Shown: positions 16,432 to 24,911 of the stretch, piece by piece
Numbering within the stretch: the first letter of the stretch is position 1
How the letters are laid out: every line of letters starts with the position of its first letter
Position numbers and translations under genes: made by a program
Origin: Anaerovibrio lipolyticus LB2005
GTDB lineage: Bacteria; Bacillota; Negativicutes; Selenomonadales; Selenomonadaceae
Assembly: GCF_000621545.1 (NCBI RefSeq)
Contig: NZ_KK211304.1
Span: 1 to 64,000, forward strand
Direction: 5' to 3'
DNA length: 64,000 bases
Notes under the pieces: generated by a model
Seen by the model: the letters and a program-made list of their open reading frames with translations, nothing else
What the model was told of the DNA's origin: nothing
Databases searched by the model: none

Positions 16432-17658
16432 ATGTTTACAATTTTAAGACATATTATAAGGACGACAGTGACTGCAATGATGTTGGCAGTTGTGCTGGTG
16501 GCATTGTCATCAGGAGAAGCATTGGCAAAGGACAGTACCTTCTATACCAGTAATGGGTATCGGCTTGAGGTTCCCAACAAGTATAAGGATGATTTATTGA
16601 CGACTACAATTTTTGATAAGTACGAGGGGACGCTGTTCTCTGTATCAGAAAAGAAATCTGTGGAGGAGAGCAGGGCAGCTGGTATGCGCTATGATGGTAT
16701 GGGCTGGCTGTTCAGTATCGGCAAGATTAATGAAAAACAATTAAATGAAATGCTTTGTTATGATATGTCCGGCGTGGAAATTTTTGCCAAGGATATATCT
16801 GGTATGTACTATGTATTCAGACACCCAACGGATGTGCGTTATCATAGGTCTACTATAGAGGAAATGAAAGAGGACCAGGCTAAGTGGACTGAATTGGTAC
16901 AGTGGGGCTATAAATATGTAAGGGATGAATTCGTTAAGAATAATCCTGGGTTAGTGTCAGTAGCTTTTAATAATGATGAGGTTATGGATAGTTGGCGCAA
17001 TGCCATGGCAAATTATAAGGGATACACTGAAGGTATTTACGAGCCATCTCCAGCTTGGGTACAGCAGCTTACTGAGGCACAAAAGGCAAAGCAGCTTTTT
17101 GTGGTGGCTGGCATAGGGGATACCACTGCCTGGGTTTCTATGCACGAAAGGGATTGGGATGGTAACTGGAAAGAGATAATGACAACTCCTGGCATTATTG
17201 GGAAAAATGGTTTGGGTAAAAATAAGGAAGGGGATGGCAGGACTCCTGTAGGAACCTTCCGCTTCAATGCTGCCTTTGGCATTGCACCTGATCCTGGTTG
17301 CGCTATCCCTTATCGTCAAGTGGATGAAAATATATATTGGTCCGGAGATGTTCGTCCGGGCATGAAATATAATGAAATGGTGGATATCCGAAGCCTGCCA
17401 GACTTGGATAAGGAGAGCAGTGAACGTATAGTGGATTATAATCCTCAATATCTTTACTGTATGAATATCAGCTATAATGCTGAGGGCCTTCCGGGGGCAG
17501 GGTCGGCTATATTCCTCCATTCCTTTGGACCACAAAAGCCATATACTGGTGGGTGTGTAGCTATTCCATTGGACAAAATGGAATTTGTAATGAAGCATGT
17601 TCAGCCAGATTGTGTGGTAGTAATTAATTCCTTGGAAAAGCTGGGTGGTAGCCTTTAA
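16432..17658 (+). CDS. Secreted L,D-transpeptidase, YkuD domain (about 408 aa)
   Basis: A signal peptide (residues 1-32, cleavage likely after SGEALA) directs export. The C-terminal third is a YkuD L,D-transpeptidase with the catalytic block FLHSFGPQKPYTGGCVAIP: His then the nucleophile Cys in the TGGCV motif. These enzymes make 3-3 peptidoglycan cross-links or attach proteins to peptide stems in the periplasm. The N-terminal domain (about 33-200) is unassigned and may position the substrate. GGAGGT at 16420-16425 is 6 bases before ATG 16432 and 3 before ATG 16429; either may be used. Confidence 0.85.
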   Translation: MFTILRHIIRTTVTAMMLAVVLVALSSGEALAKDSTFYTSNGYRLEVPNKYKDDLLTTTIFDKYEGTLFSVSEKKSVEESRAAGMRYDGMGWLFSIGKINEKQLNEMLCYDMSGVEIFAKDISGMYYVFRHPTDVRYHRSTIEEMKEDQAKWTELVQWGYKYVRDEFVKNNPGLVSVAFNNDEVMDSWRNAMANYKGYTEGIYEPSPAWVQQLTEAQKAKQLFVVAGIGDTTAWVSMHERDWDGNWKEIMTTPGIIGKNGLGKNKEGDGRTPVGTFRFNAAFGIAPDPGCAIPYRQVDENIYWSGDVRPGMKYNEMVDIRSLPDLDKESSERIVDYNPQYLYCMNISYNAEGLPGAGSAIFLHSFGPQKPYTGGCVAIPLDKMEFVMKHVQPDCVVVINSLEKLGGSL

Positions 17659-17688
17659 GGCTCATGTTGTGTGTAAGTAGGAGTGAGT

Positions 17689-18207
17689 ATGGTGTTTTTG
17701 CAGCCTAATATAAAAAGGCGGGACATGATAAATTGTGCCTTGTGTGATAATGCACCCTGCGATGAGGCGTGTCCGTCCGGTATTAACCCAGGTGAAAAGC
17801 TGAGAGAAATATGGTTGGGAGGCGAGCATCATGCGGTGTCCTTTTTGCCGGAAACGGATGCTTGTGCAGCTTGTGATGCTCCATGTGAAAAGGCCTGTGT
17901 TCGCCCGGGTCTGGTGCCTATAAAAGGGCTGATTACCCGTCTCAGAAATGAAGTAAAGCCAGTGATAACAAAGGAGCAGCTGGCTGATGAAAGCATTTTG
18001 CAGACGGATATTTGTGGTATACCTTTGGAAAATCCATTTTTGCTATCTTCCTCCGTTGTGGGCAGCAATTATGATATGTGTGCCAGAGCTTTTGAGGCAG
18101 GATGGGCTGGGGTTTCCTTTAAAACGATATGCAATTCACTTGTGCTTGCTGGTATGCCCAGCCGGAGCAATAGAATCCTCCGGGAAAAGGGTAAAGAAAT
18201 GAAATAA
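17689..18207 (+). pseudogene. Truncated PreA/dihydropyrimidine dehydrogenase-like iron-sulfur protein (172 aa)
   Basis: The N-terminus has two cysteine clusters, CALCDNAPCDEACPSG and CAACDAPCEKACVRPG. They resemble the 4Fe-4S-binding regions of PreT/GltD-type oxidoreductases. It continues into the start of a PreA-type flavin TIM barrel (NPFLLSSSVVGSNYDM, then FEAGWAGVSFKTI). The barrel is normally about 300 residues, but the frame ends after roughly 55 of them with an unrelated Lys-rich tail, so the catalytic FMN domain is missing. I interpret it as a 3'-truncated gene; a retained Fe-S carrier is possible. TAGGAG at 17678-17683 supports ATG 17689. Confidence 0.65.
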
Positions 18208-18215
18208 TTTAGATT

Positions 18216-18257
18216 AGCCATCCCTCTTGGAGTTATCATGGGCCAAGGAGGATGGCT
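18216..18257 (+). terminator. Strong hairpin downstream of the PreA-like fragment
   Basis: AGCCATCCCTCTTGG (18216-18230) pairs with CCAAGGAGGATGGCT (18243-18257), two mismatches. There is no T-run after it, so it may stabilise RNA ends or be a weak terminator before the AAA-protease gene. Confidence 0.45.
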
Positions 18258-18302
18258 TATCAGTTGAATAAAGGACAATATTGTACCCAAGGGGGGATTA
18301 TT

Positions 18303-21152
18303 ATGAAGCGAAACAAGAAAAAAGAGCTGGTGGAGCTATCCAAGAATACCAAGACCCTTTACCAGACGTTATGTGCCAATATTAAGGGGCAGGATGCAGC
18401 CATACATTATTTCGTTCAGGGAATTTTTAAGGGCCAGTTTATTCCTGAATCATCGGGGCAGACACTTCATAATATTTTCCTGCTATCGGGGCCTCCTGGC
18501 ATTGGCAAGTCCCGTTTGGCCCATATTACGGCAGATGTACTGAAGCGCAGTATTTTGGAAATTAATCTGGATATGAACGCGGCGGAAACCTTTGCCAAGG
18601 ATTTGGTTAATACCGTAAGCGGTAGCAAAAAGGCTGGCAGGATTACAAAATTCGTGGAGGAAAATCCCAGCGGCATTTTGCTGCTGAAAAATATAGAAAA
18701 GGCCAGTCCAAAGGTGGTTTCTGCTATAAGCCAGATCATTGAAACGGGCCGTGTGGTGGATGCCTCTACGGGAAAGTCGATATCCTTTGGGGAGAGTATT
18801 ATTATTTTTACTACCCATGTAGGGGCGGAGCTGTATCTAAATGACAATCTTGGCTCCATGCTGCCTAAATCCGTGATTTTGGGCTCCTTTGCCAAGGAGC
18901 TGGAAGAATCTGATTTTCCGATTATTTTCTTCTACGAATATTTTAATAATGAAAATATTATTTTCTTCAAGGACATGGCGGTTAACCATTTGCTTGAGCT
19001 CATGGAGCAGAGCTTTTTTGACTTTGCCAATGAAATTAAAAATGAGTATGGCTATGATATGGATTTGGACCCGGATATGCTGAATCTGTGCCTGTTTAAT
19101 CAGTGTGATATGATTGATGCCAATTCTGTATTGCCTCTAAGCAGGGCATTTCTTAAAAATGAATTTTATGAATTAAGCCGTCATCTGGCACCAGATGCTC
19201 TTACAAAAATCCAGAAAATTATTTTCACGGTGGAGTGTCCTGAGGTGGAGAGCCCTATGGCCACTTTGTTTAATTATAAGGAAAAGCCTCAGGTGATGCT
19301 GGTGGCAGACAGGGAAAAATATAAATGTCTGCTGGAAAATGAATTTATAGATTACATTTTTGTCACCAGTATCGATGAAGCGGTGAAAACCCTTTCTAAT
19401 ACTATTCTTTCCTTTGTGGTGGTGGACCTTATGGAAGGAGTGGAGGACAGGGGATTTAATGTGCTGAGCCTGGATGATGAGGTATCGGTAGGTCTTGGCG
19501 TTTTTGAAATTGTTCGTGAGAATCTTCCCACCCTGCCAGTTTATCTCATTAAGCACGACAACATTACTTTGGCGGATTACTTTACTTTTATGCAGAAGGG
19601 GGCCAGAGGGACGGTGGATCTTTCCGTGGACCGTGAACACGCCCAGGCTGAGATGCTGCTGGTTGCACGGGATACCCTTATTCAGAAGAACTATGATGCC
19701 CTTCAACGGGAGGATTTAATAGTAAAATATAACACGGCTCAGCAGCTTTCTGATGATGGTAAGACAGCTGAAGTAATTTTCTATGATTTTGATTTTGAAA
19801 CCCTGAAGGGACCAGATCCAGTGGATGAGTATCTTGAGGAAGAGAAGGAGCCACGGTATTTTGATGATATAGTGGGAGGTACCAGTGCTAAAGAGGATTT
19901 AAAATATCTGAAGGAGTATTTGGTTAATCCTGAGGCCTTTGTGATGAAATATCACAGTGTGCCAGGGGGAGTTCTGCTCTTTGGTTCCGCTGATGCAGGG
20001 AAGGTTTCTCTGGCCAGGGCGTTGGCTACTGAGGCGGAAGCAAGTCTGTTGATGATAACCCCATCAAGATTGGCTGACCTTACCCCTGAGGGGGCCTGCC
20101 AGTTATTAAAGGACCTTTTTGAAAAGGCCATTCGTGAGGCACCAGCGGTTATTCTGATAGAGAAGTTTGACCTGTTGATAAAGGCCTGCGGACTGGGGGC
20201 TGTAAGAACATTTATCAATGGTATCAAGGACATAAAAAATTGTGGTTCGCCAGTGCTGTTTGTGGGAACGATGAACTGGTCCCATTCAACTGTTTCTGAT
20301 GAAAATTCTGAGTTGGATCCGGAGCTGCTGCACCTTTTGGAGCACAAGATATATGTTCGTTTGCCTGACCGTGATGAACGTATTGCTGGTATCAAGAAAG
20401 CCCTAAACAATAAAGGAATAACAACAATTCCTGATACCATTATCAATAATATTGCAGATCGTGTTTTTGGACATAGTATAGCGGATATTAATGATTTTAT
20501 TTCCTTGGCTACCCGTATGGCCTTAAAGCAGCAAAAAGAGGTGGACAGTGATATTCTTTCAGACGCCCTTGACGAGCTGACATTTGGTCAAAAGCATGAT
20601 TGGGAGGAGATTAACTATTTTGCCACTGCAGTGCACGAGGCGGGACATGCTTATCTCCTGTGGCTTACCGGTGAACAGTCATCCTTTGTAACTATTGTGG
20701 GCCGGGAGGAATACGGTGGCTACACCAAGCCAAAGGTAAATGAAAAAATCTCCAAGAACTACAATCGTCAGTGGTATGTTGACAAGATACGTGTTAGCTT
20801 GGCGGGACGTGCAGCTGAGGTGGTTTTCTTCGGGGAAAAGGAAGGGGTCAATGCCGGTATCAGCGGCGATTTGGAAAATGCTACTGTTCATGCTGTTCTG
20901 ATGGTTAATAATCTAGGTATGGGTAAACAGCTTCGGGCCTATATACCATTGGAAACCCTTTCTGTAAGTCCAGCGGCGGTGAAGGTTTATGAAGAAGCAA
21001 ATGAAATAATACAGCAGGAATACGAAAACACCTTGAAAATTGTAAAAAAAGGCAAGAAAGCTATTAAGGCACTGGCAGACAAGCTGGTGGAGAAATATCA
21101 GCTTACAGGTCCTGAAATAGACGAAATTTTTGCCAAGTTTAAGAAGGCATAG
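18303..21152 (+). CDS. Chimeric AAA/receiver-like/FtsH-like AAA-M41 metalloprotease (949 aa)
   Basis: An unusual soluble relative of FtsH. Residues about 20-200 form a Clp-type AAA domain: intact Walker A GPPGIGKS (63-70), but the Walker B acidic pair is replaced (LLLKNIEKA). About 328-455 looks like a receiver fold, with VVVDLM and a closing KGARGTVDL. From about 515 an FtsH-type AAA domain follows with a weakened Walker A, GSADAGKV (561-568), and VILIEKFD at Walker B. The M41 peptidase has HEAGH (778-782) and the third zinc-ligand block AGISGDLENAT, so the protease centre looks intact. There are no N-terminal membrane helices, unlike FtsH. AAGGGGGG before ATG 18303 sets the start; an in-frame ATG at 18252 lies in a hairpin. 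Confidence 0.8.
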   Translation: MKRNKKKELVELSKNTKTLYQTLCANIKGQDAAIHYFVQGIFKGQFIPESSGQTLHNIFLLSGPPGIGKSRLAHITADVLKRSILEINLDMNAAETFAKDLVNTVSGSKKAGRITKFVEENPSGILLLKNIEKASPKVVSAISQIIETGRVVDASTGKSISFGESIIIFTTHVGAELYLNDNLGSMLPKSVILGSFAKELEESDFPIIFFYEYFNNENIIFFKDMAVNHLLELMEQSFFDFANEIKNEYGYDMDLDPDMLNLCLFNQCDMIDANSVLPLSRAFLKNEFYELSRHLAPDALTKIQKIIFTVECPEVESPMATLFNYKEKPQVMLVADREKYKCLLENEFIDYIFVTSIDEAVKTLSNTILSFVVVDLMEGVEDRGFNVLSLDDEVSVGLGVFEIVRENLPTLPVYLIKHDNITLADYFTFMQKGARGTVDLSVDREHAQAEMLLVARDTLIQKNYDALQREDLIVKYNTAQQLSDDGKTAEVIFYDFDFETLKGPDPVDEYLEEEKEPRYFDDIVGGTSAKEDLKYLKEYLVNPEAFVMKYHSVPGGVLLFGSADAGKVSLARALATEAEASLLMITPSRLADLTPEGACQLLKDLFEKAIREAPAVILIEKFDLLIKACGLGAVRTFINGIKDIKNCGSPVLFVGTMNWSHSTVSDENSELDPELLHLLEHKIYVRLPDRDERIAGIKKALNNKGITTIPDTIINNIADRVFGHSIADINDFISLATRMALKQQKEVDSDILSDALDELTFGQKHDWEEINYFATAVHEAGHAYLLWLTGEQSSFVTIVGREEYGGYTKPKVNEKISKNYNRQWYVDKIRVSLAGRAAEVVFFGEKEGVNAGISGDLENATVHAVLMVNNLGMGKQLRAYIPLETLSVSPAAVKVYEEANEIIQQEYENTLKIVKKGKKAIKALADKLVEKYQLTGPEIDEIFAKFKKA

Positions 21153-21232
21153 TATAATTACAGGTGTTGAGGACACTGGTTGGACAAGCTTTGTTTAATT
21201 TTATGGCCAGGTTCTACAGAAAGGTGCTTTGT

Positions 21233-21505
21233 ATGTCAGAAAAAGAAAAATACCTTCAGATTCGCAGGGAAGCCATGTGGACCGGCATAACCCTATTGAT
21301 TTTGATTGTCTTTTGGGTGTTGGCCGGATTCGGTCTGGCTGGTGTGGATATTAAGGTTTTTGGACTGCCGCTTTGGGCTGTTGCCGGAACCTTCGGCGTG
21401 TGGATTTTTGCCATGGTTTTGGTAAAGCTGCTTACTACCTTTGTTTTCAAGGACATTGATTTGGAAACAGATGGTAATCCTTCCCGAAAGGGGGGACAGC
21501 CATGA
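21233..21505 (+). CDS. yhdT: YhdT-like small membrane protein (DUF997), partner of PanF (90 aa)
   Basis: A short protein with two membrane helices (about residues 15-37 and 45-68) and the start KYLQIRREAMWTGITLLIL typical of DUF997/YhdT. Such proteins are encoded directly before the sodium/pantothenate symporter gene, as here, where the stop codon overlaps the panF ATG (ATGA). AAAGGTG about 7 bases upstream supports ATG 21233 over the longer frame from 21164. Its biochemical role is unproven; an accessory subunit is assumed from constant linkage. Confidence 0.8.
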   Translation: MSEKEKYLQIRREAMWTGITLLILIVFWVLAGFGLAGVDIKVFGLPLWAVAGTFGVWIFAMVLVKLLTTFVFKDIDLETDGNPSRKGGQP

Positions 21506-22986
21506 ATGGCGATATAAGTCAGCTTTTACCTCTTTTAGGTTATATGGCCTTTATGATTGGTATCAGCTTCTATGTACGTCATCAGCAGCAGTCAGGGTTG
21601 ATGAATAATTTTGTCAAGACCTACTTCATTGGCAATCGGGACTTGGGTGGATTTGTTCTTGCCATGACTACTGTTGCCACCTATAGCTCCGTAAGCTCCT
21701 TTGTCGGCGGGCCTGGCGTGGCTTGGAATGTGGGCTTTGGCTGGGTTTATATGGCTGTGGTTCAGGTAACTGCGGTATTTTTGGTGCTGGGCATATTCGG
21801 CAAGCGGGTGGCATTGCTGGCCAGCAAGTTTAATGCAGTAACGGTGGTTGATATTATTCGCCATCGGTATAAGTCGGATTTATTGGCAGAGATTTCTGCA
21901 TTTATTATAGTTTTGTTCTTTTGTGCTACTATGGTTGCCCAGTTTGTGGGTGGTGCCAAGCTATTTGAAGCGGTGACCGGGTATAGCTATGTGACGGGAT
22001 TGATTCTTTTTGGTGCCATGGTAGTGGTATATACCACCATTGGTGGCTTTAGGGCAGTGGCCATTACGGATACCTGCTGTGCTGTAATGATGATGATTGG
22101 CATTATGATGCTGGTATATTTTGTCCTTCAGGCCGGTGGCGGCTATGACAGTATTGTGGCCCATTTGGAAACAAATCGTCCCGATATGTTGGAGCCTCTT
22201 TCCGGAGGCAAGATGCCTTATGGCTTGTATCTTACCCAGTGGATTTTGGTGGGTATCTGTACTATTGCACTGCCACAGTCTGTGGTAAGGGGATTGGCTT
22301 TCAAGAACAATAAAAGTCTGGTTAGAGCCATGCTTATTGGCACTTTCGTGGTAGGCTTTATGAATATTGGTGTAAATCTCACTGGTATTCTGGGACAGGG
22401 AGTGATGACGGGGGCTCCTGCTGATTATGGCGGAACTGACAGCATTATTCCGCGCATCGTGGTAACGGCAATGCCAGCCACTTTGGCAAGTATTGCGATA
22501 ATTGGTCCCCTTTCTGCCAGCATTTCCACCATCAGCAGTTTGCTGTTGGTAGGCTCGTCAGCAATTATTAAGGATATTTATCTCCATCGTCAGGAGCGAA
22601 AGGGCAATAAGCCCGGCGATGGCAAGCTGCGTATCTTGTCCATGTTGGCAACGGCAGTCATTGGCGCTATAGTATTTTTTATTGCTATGACACCGCCAAG
22701 CCTTATTTGGCTTATTAATATGTTTGCTTTTGGAGGTCTGGAAACTGCTTTCTTCTGGACACTTTTGCTGGGGCTTTATTGGCCAAGGGCAAATAAGACC
22801 GGAGCCATGCTTTCTATGGTTGGCGGTACGGTGCTTTATTGTCTCGCCCAGGGCATGGGCTTTAAGATTATGGGGCTTCACCAGATTACCATCGGTATTA
22901 CCGTTTCATTGATTTTGTTCTTGATAGGTTCTTACGTGGGTAAGCCTGAGGATAAAGAAACTTTAGGGGATTTTTTCCCTGAATAG
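21502..22986 (+). CDS. panF: Sodium/pantothenate symporter PanF (494 aa)
   Basis: A sodium:solute symporter (SSS) family protein with about 13 hydrophobic helices. The NFVKTYFIGNRDLGGFVLAM start, the TVATYSSVSSFVGGPGVAW segment and the internal MTGAPADYGGTDSIIPRIV are typical of PanF. It imports pantothenate, the coenzyme A precursor, with Na+. It is coupled by ATGA overlap to the YhdT-like gene and preceded by GGGGGG. Length is normal. Substrate assignment rests on family resemblance and the YhdT neighbour. Confidence 0.9.
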   Translation: MNGDISQLLPLLGYMAFMIGISFYVRHQQQSGLMNNFVKTYFIGNRDLGGFVLAMTTVATYSSVSSFVGGPGVAWNVGFGWVYMAVVQVTAVFLVLGIFGKRVALLASKFNAVTVVDIIRHRYKSDLLAEISAFIIVLFFCATMVAQFVGGAKLFEAVTGYSYVTGLILFGAMVVVYTTIGGFRAVAITDTCCAVMMMIGIMMLVYFVLQAGGGYDSIVAHLETNRPDMLEPLSGGKMPYGLYLTQWILVGICTIALPQSVVRGLAFKNNKSLVRAMLIGTFVVGFMNIGVNLTGILGQGVMTGAPADYGGTDSIIPRIVVTAMPATLASIAIIGPLSASISTISSLLLVGSSAIIKDIYLHRQERKGNKPGDGKLRILSMLATAVIGAIVFFIAMTPPSLIWLINMFAFGGLETAFFWTLLLGLYWPRANKTGAMLSMVGGTVLYCLAQGMGFKIMGLHQITIGITVSLILFLIGSYVGKPEDKETLGDFFPE

Positions 22987-23031
22987 GGGAATTTAAATTT
23001 ATTTTTAAAAGGAAAAGGGGTAGATAAGAAA

Positions 23032-24432
23032 ATGTTGGATGCGTTAATTGGAGAAATCTCTAACTTCATGTATGGCAAGCTGTTGATTGTCATGATTCTG
23101 GGCGTAGGCTTTTATTACACACTACGGACCAGATTTGTCCAGATTCGTCTTTTCGGGGAGACGTTGAAGGTTATCATGGAGAAGAAAGAGGGACAGAAGG
23201 TATCATCCTTCCAGGCTTTGATGGTTTCCACTGCTTCCAGAGTTGGTACTGGTAACATCATTGGTGTTTCCACAGCACTGTGTCTGGGCGGCTTTGGTTC
23301 CATGTTTTGGATGTGGCTGGCTGCATTTTTGGGTGGCGGAGCTGCATTCGTGGAGAGCACATTGGCTCAGGTGTATAAGAAGCGCGGTGAACATGCCAGC
23401 TATGGCGGCCCGGCCTATTATATTGAGAGTGCCCTTCATAACAGATTTGTGGCAATTATCTTTGCATTGGCACTGATTTGTACTTATGGTATTGGTTTTA
23501 ATATGCTGTGTGCATATAACCTCCAGTCTACATTCTCTGGATTCACATTCTACAACCCGGACACCACACCATGGGTTATTGGTGGCATTCTGGCAGTTCT
23601 TGTAGGATGGTGCATCTTTGGTGGTGGTCGCAGAATTATCAAGGCTACTTCCGCATTGGTTCCTCTCATGGGCCTTATTTATGTTGTGGTAGCATTAATC
23701 GTGGTGGTTATGAACATTGGCCTTTTGCCAAGTGTTTTTGATACCATCTTCACTCAGGCTTTTGATTTTGAAGCAATTTTTGGTGGCTTCACTGGTTCCT
23801 GCGTAATGTTTGGTATTAAGCGCGGTTTGTTCTCCAATGAGGCAGGTGTAGGTTCTGCACCAAATGCCGCAGCTGCCGCAGATGTTTCTCATCCTGTAAA
23901 GCAGGGCCTTGTTCAGATGTTCTCCGTATTTATTGATACTATGATTCTCTGTACTGCTACTGCTTTCCTTTGCATGAGTTCCGGTGTGGCTCCTACCAAG
24001 GAATTGGCTGGTGCCCCATTCGTTCAGGCATCTCTTGATGCAACTCTGGGTTCCGGGGCTGGTGTGTTCTTAACTATTTCCATGCTGCTCTTTGCGTTTA
24101 CTACCTTGCTGGGTAATCTTTATTATGTAGATAATTGTCTGGCTTATGTAAACGGCAAGGTGCCTGGTAAGCTGTTTATGACCGTTTATCGTACATTTGC
24201 TGCACTGGTTATTTTTGTAGGTGCTGGTCTCAGTATGGATCTTCTGTGGAATCTGGCCGACGTGCTTATGGGCTGCATGGCCATCATCAACCTGCCTGTA
24301 ATCGTTATCCTGGGCAGTAAGGCAATGGCATGTCTCAGAGATTATGAAAGCCAGAGAAATGCAGGGAAGGATCCTGTATTCTATGCCAGGGATATTGGAA
24401 TTACAGATAGCCTTGATTATTGGCAAAAGTAA
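23032..24432 (+). CDS. Sodium:alanine/glycine symporter, AGCS family (466 aa)
   Basis: An inner-membrane amino-acid carrier with about 10-11 helices. AGCS landmarks are visible: FQALMVSTASRVGTGNIIGV (about 63-82), GGGAAFVESTLAQVYKKR, YGGPAYYIE, and GIKRGLFSNEAGVGSAPNAA (the conserved SNEAG-GS block). It cotransports alanine or glycine with Na+ (or H+). AAAAGGGG about 10 bases upstream of ATG 23032 serves as ribosome site. It follows panF after 45 bases and could share its transcript; the next gene is a tRNA with its own promoter. Confidence 0.92.
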   Translation: MLDALIGEISNFMYGKLLIVMILGVGFYYTLRTRFVQIRLFGETLKVIMEKKEGQKVSSFQALMVSTASRVGTGNIIGVSTALCLGGFGSMFWMWLAAFLGGGAAFVESTLAQVYKKRGEHASYGGPAYYIESALHNRFVAIIFALALICTYGIGFNMLCAYNLQSTFSGFTFYNPDTTPWVIGGILAVLVGWCIFGGGRRIIKATSALVPLMGLIYVVVALIVVVMNIGLLPSVFDTIFTQAFDFEAIFGGFTGSCVMFGIKRGLFSNEAGVGSAPNAAAAADVSHPVKQGLVQMFSVFIDTMILCTATAFLCMSSGVAPTKELAGAPFVQASLDATLGSGAGVFLTISMLLFAFTTLLGNLYYVDNCLAYVNGKVPGKLFMTVYRTFAALVIFVGAGLSMDLLWNLADVLMGCMAIINLPVIVILGSKAMACLRDYESQRNAGKDPVFYARDIGITDSLDYWQK

Positions 24433-24456
24433 TAAAATAAAAAGTTATAAAATTTG

Positions 24457-24485
24457 TTGACAAGCGATGGAGATTGTAGTATTAT
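24457..24485 (+). promoter_or_regulatory. Promoter of the second tRNA-Pro
   Basis: TTGACA (24457-24462), 17-bp spacer, TATTAT (24480-24485). Box sequences and spacing are identical to the promoter at 8599-8627, and both tRNA leaders contain TGTTGACGCG. Confidence 0.75.
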
Positions 24486-24515
24486 TATCAATGTTGACGC
24501 GACAACGGTCAGCAA

Positions 24516-24592
24516 CGGGGCATGGCTCAGTTTGGTAGAGCACCTGGCTTGGGACCAGGGGGTCGCAGGTTCGAATCCTGCTGCTCCGACCA
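24516..24592 (+). tRNA. tRNA-Pro (anticodon TGG), second copy
   Basis: Identical over 77 bases to 8661-8737, with anticodon TGG and encoded CCA. It stands alone here, without a tRNA-Arg partner. Confidence 0.96.
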
Positions 24593-24599
24593 TTGCATT

Positions 24600-24632
24600 T
24601 AAAGCTGGATTTTCGAATCCAGCTTTTTTATT
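24600..24632 (+). terminator. Terminator after tRNA-Pro
   Basis: AAAGCTGGATT pairs with AATCCAGCTTT around TTCG, followed by a T-run. From here to nifJ the sequence is AT-rich and contains the nifJ promoter. Confidence 0.88.
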
Positions 24633-24783
24633 TTTCCTTTTTAATCACATAATTAAATTTATCTATATCAGTATAAATAAGAAATATTTGTCTGATGATT
24701 ATTGACGATAAAATGAAATTTTGTTCAAAATAATTTTATTTTCTTTTCATTTGTGCGAAAATAAAAAGAAAAAGGCGTTTTGT

Positions 24784-24812
24784 TTTACAAAAGAATATGT
24801 TAGATGTATAAT
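24784..24812 (+). promoter_or_regulatory. Promoter of nifJ
   Basis: TTTACA (24784-24789), 17 bp, TATAAT (24807-24812). The predicted leader is about 90 bases. No clear redox-regulator (Rex) palindrome was found. Confidence 0.75.
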
Positions 24813-24911
24813 GAATTTGTAAAACATTTATAAGGAAATTGTTATAGATGTTATTGTTACTTGATTGGTATTCGGGTAAATTTCGTGTTATGAGAGGAGA
24901 GTTAATCAAGT

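Noticed and set aside
24454-24705. + strand frame across the second tRNA-Pro
   Set aside because: It runs through the tRNA, its promoter and terminator; not a protein gene.
24593-24911. Possible Rex (redox) operator upstream of nifJ
   Set aside because: No TTGTGA-N6-TCACAA-like palindrome could be found near the promoter; only AT-rich sequence.
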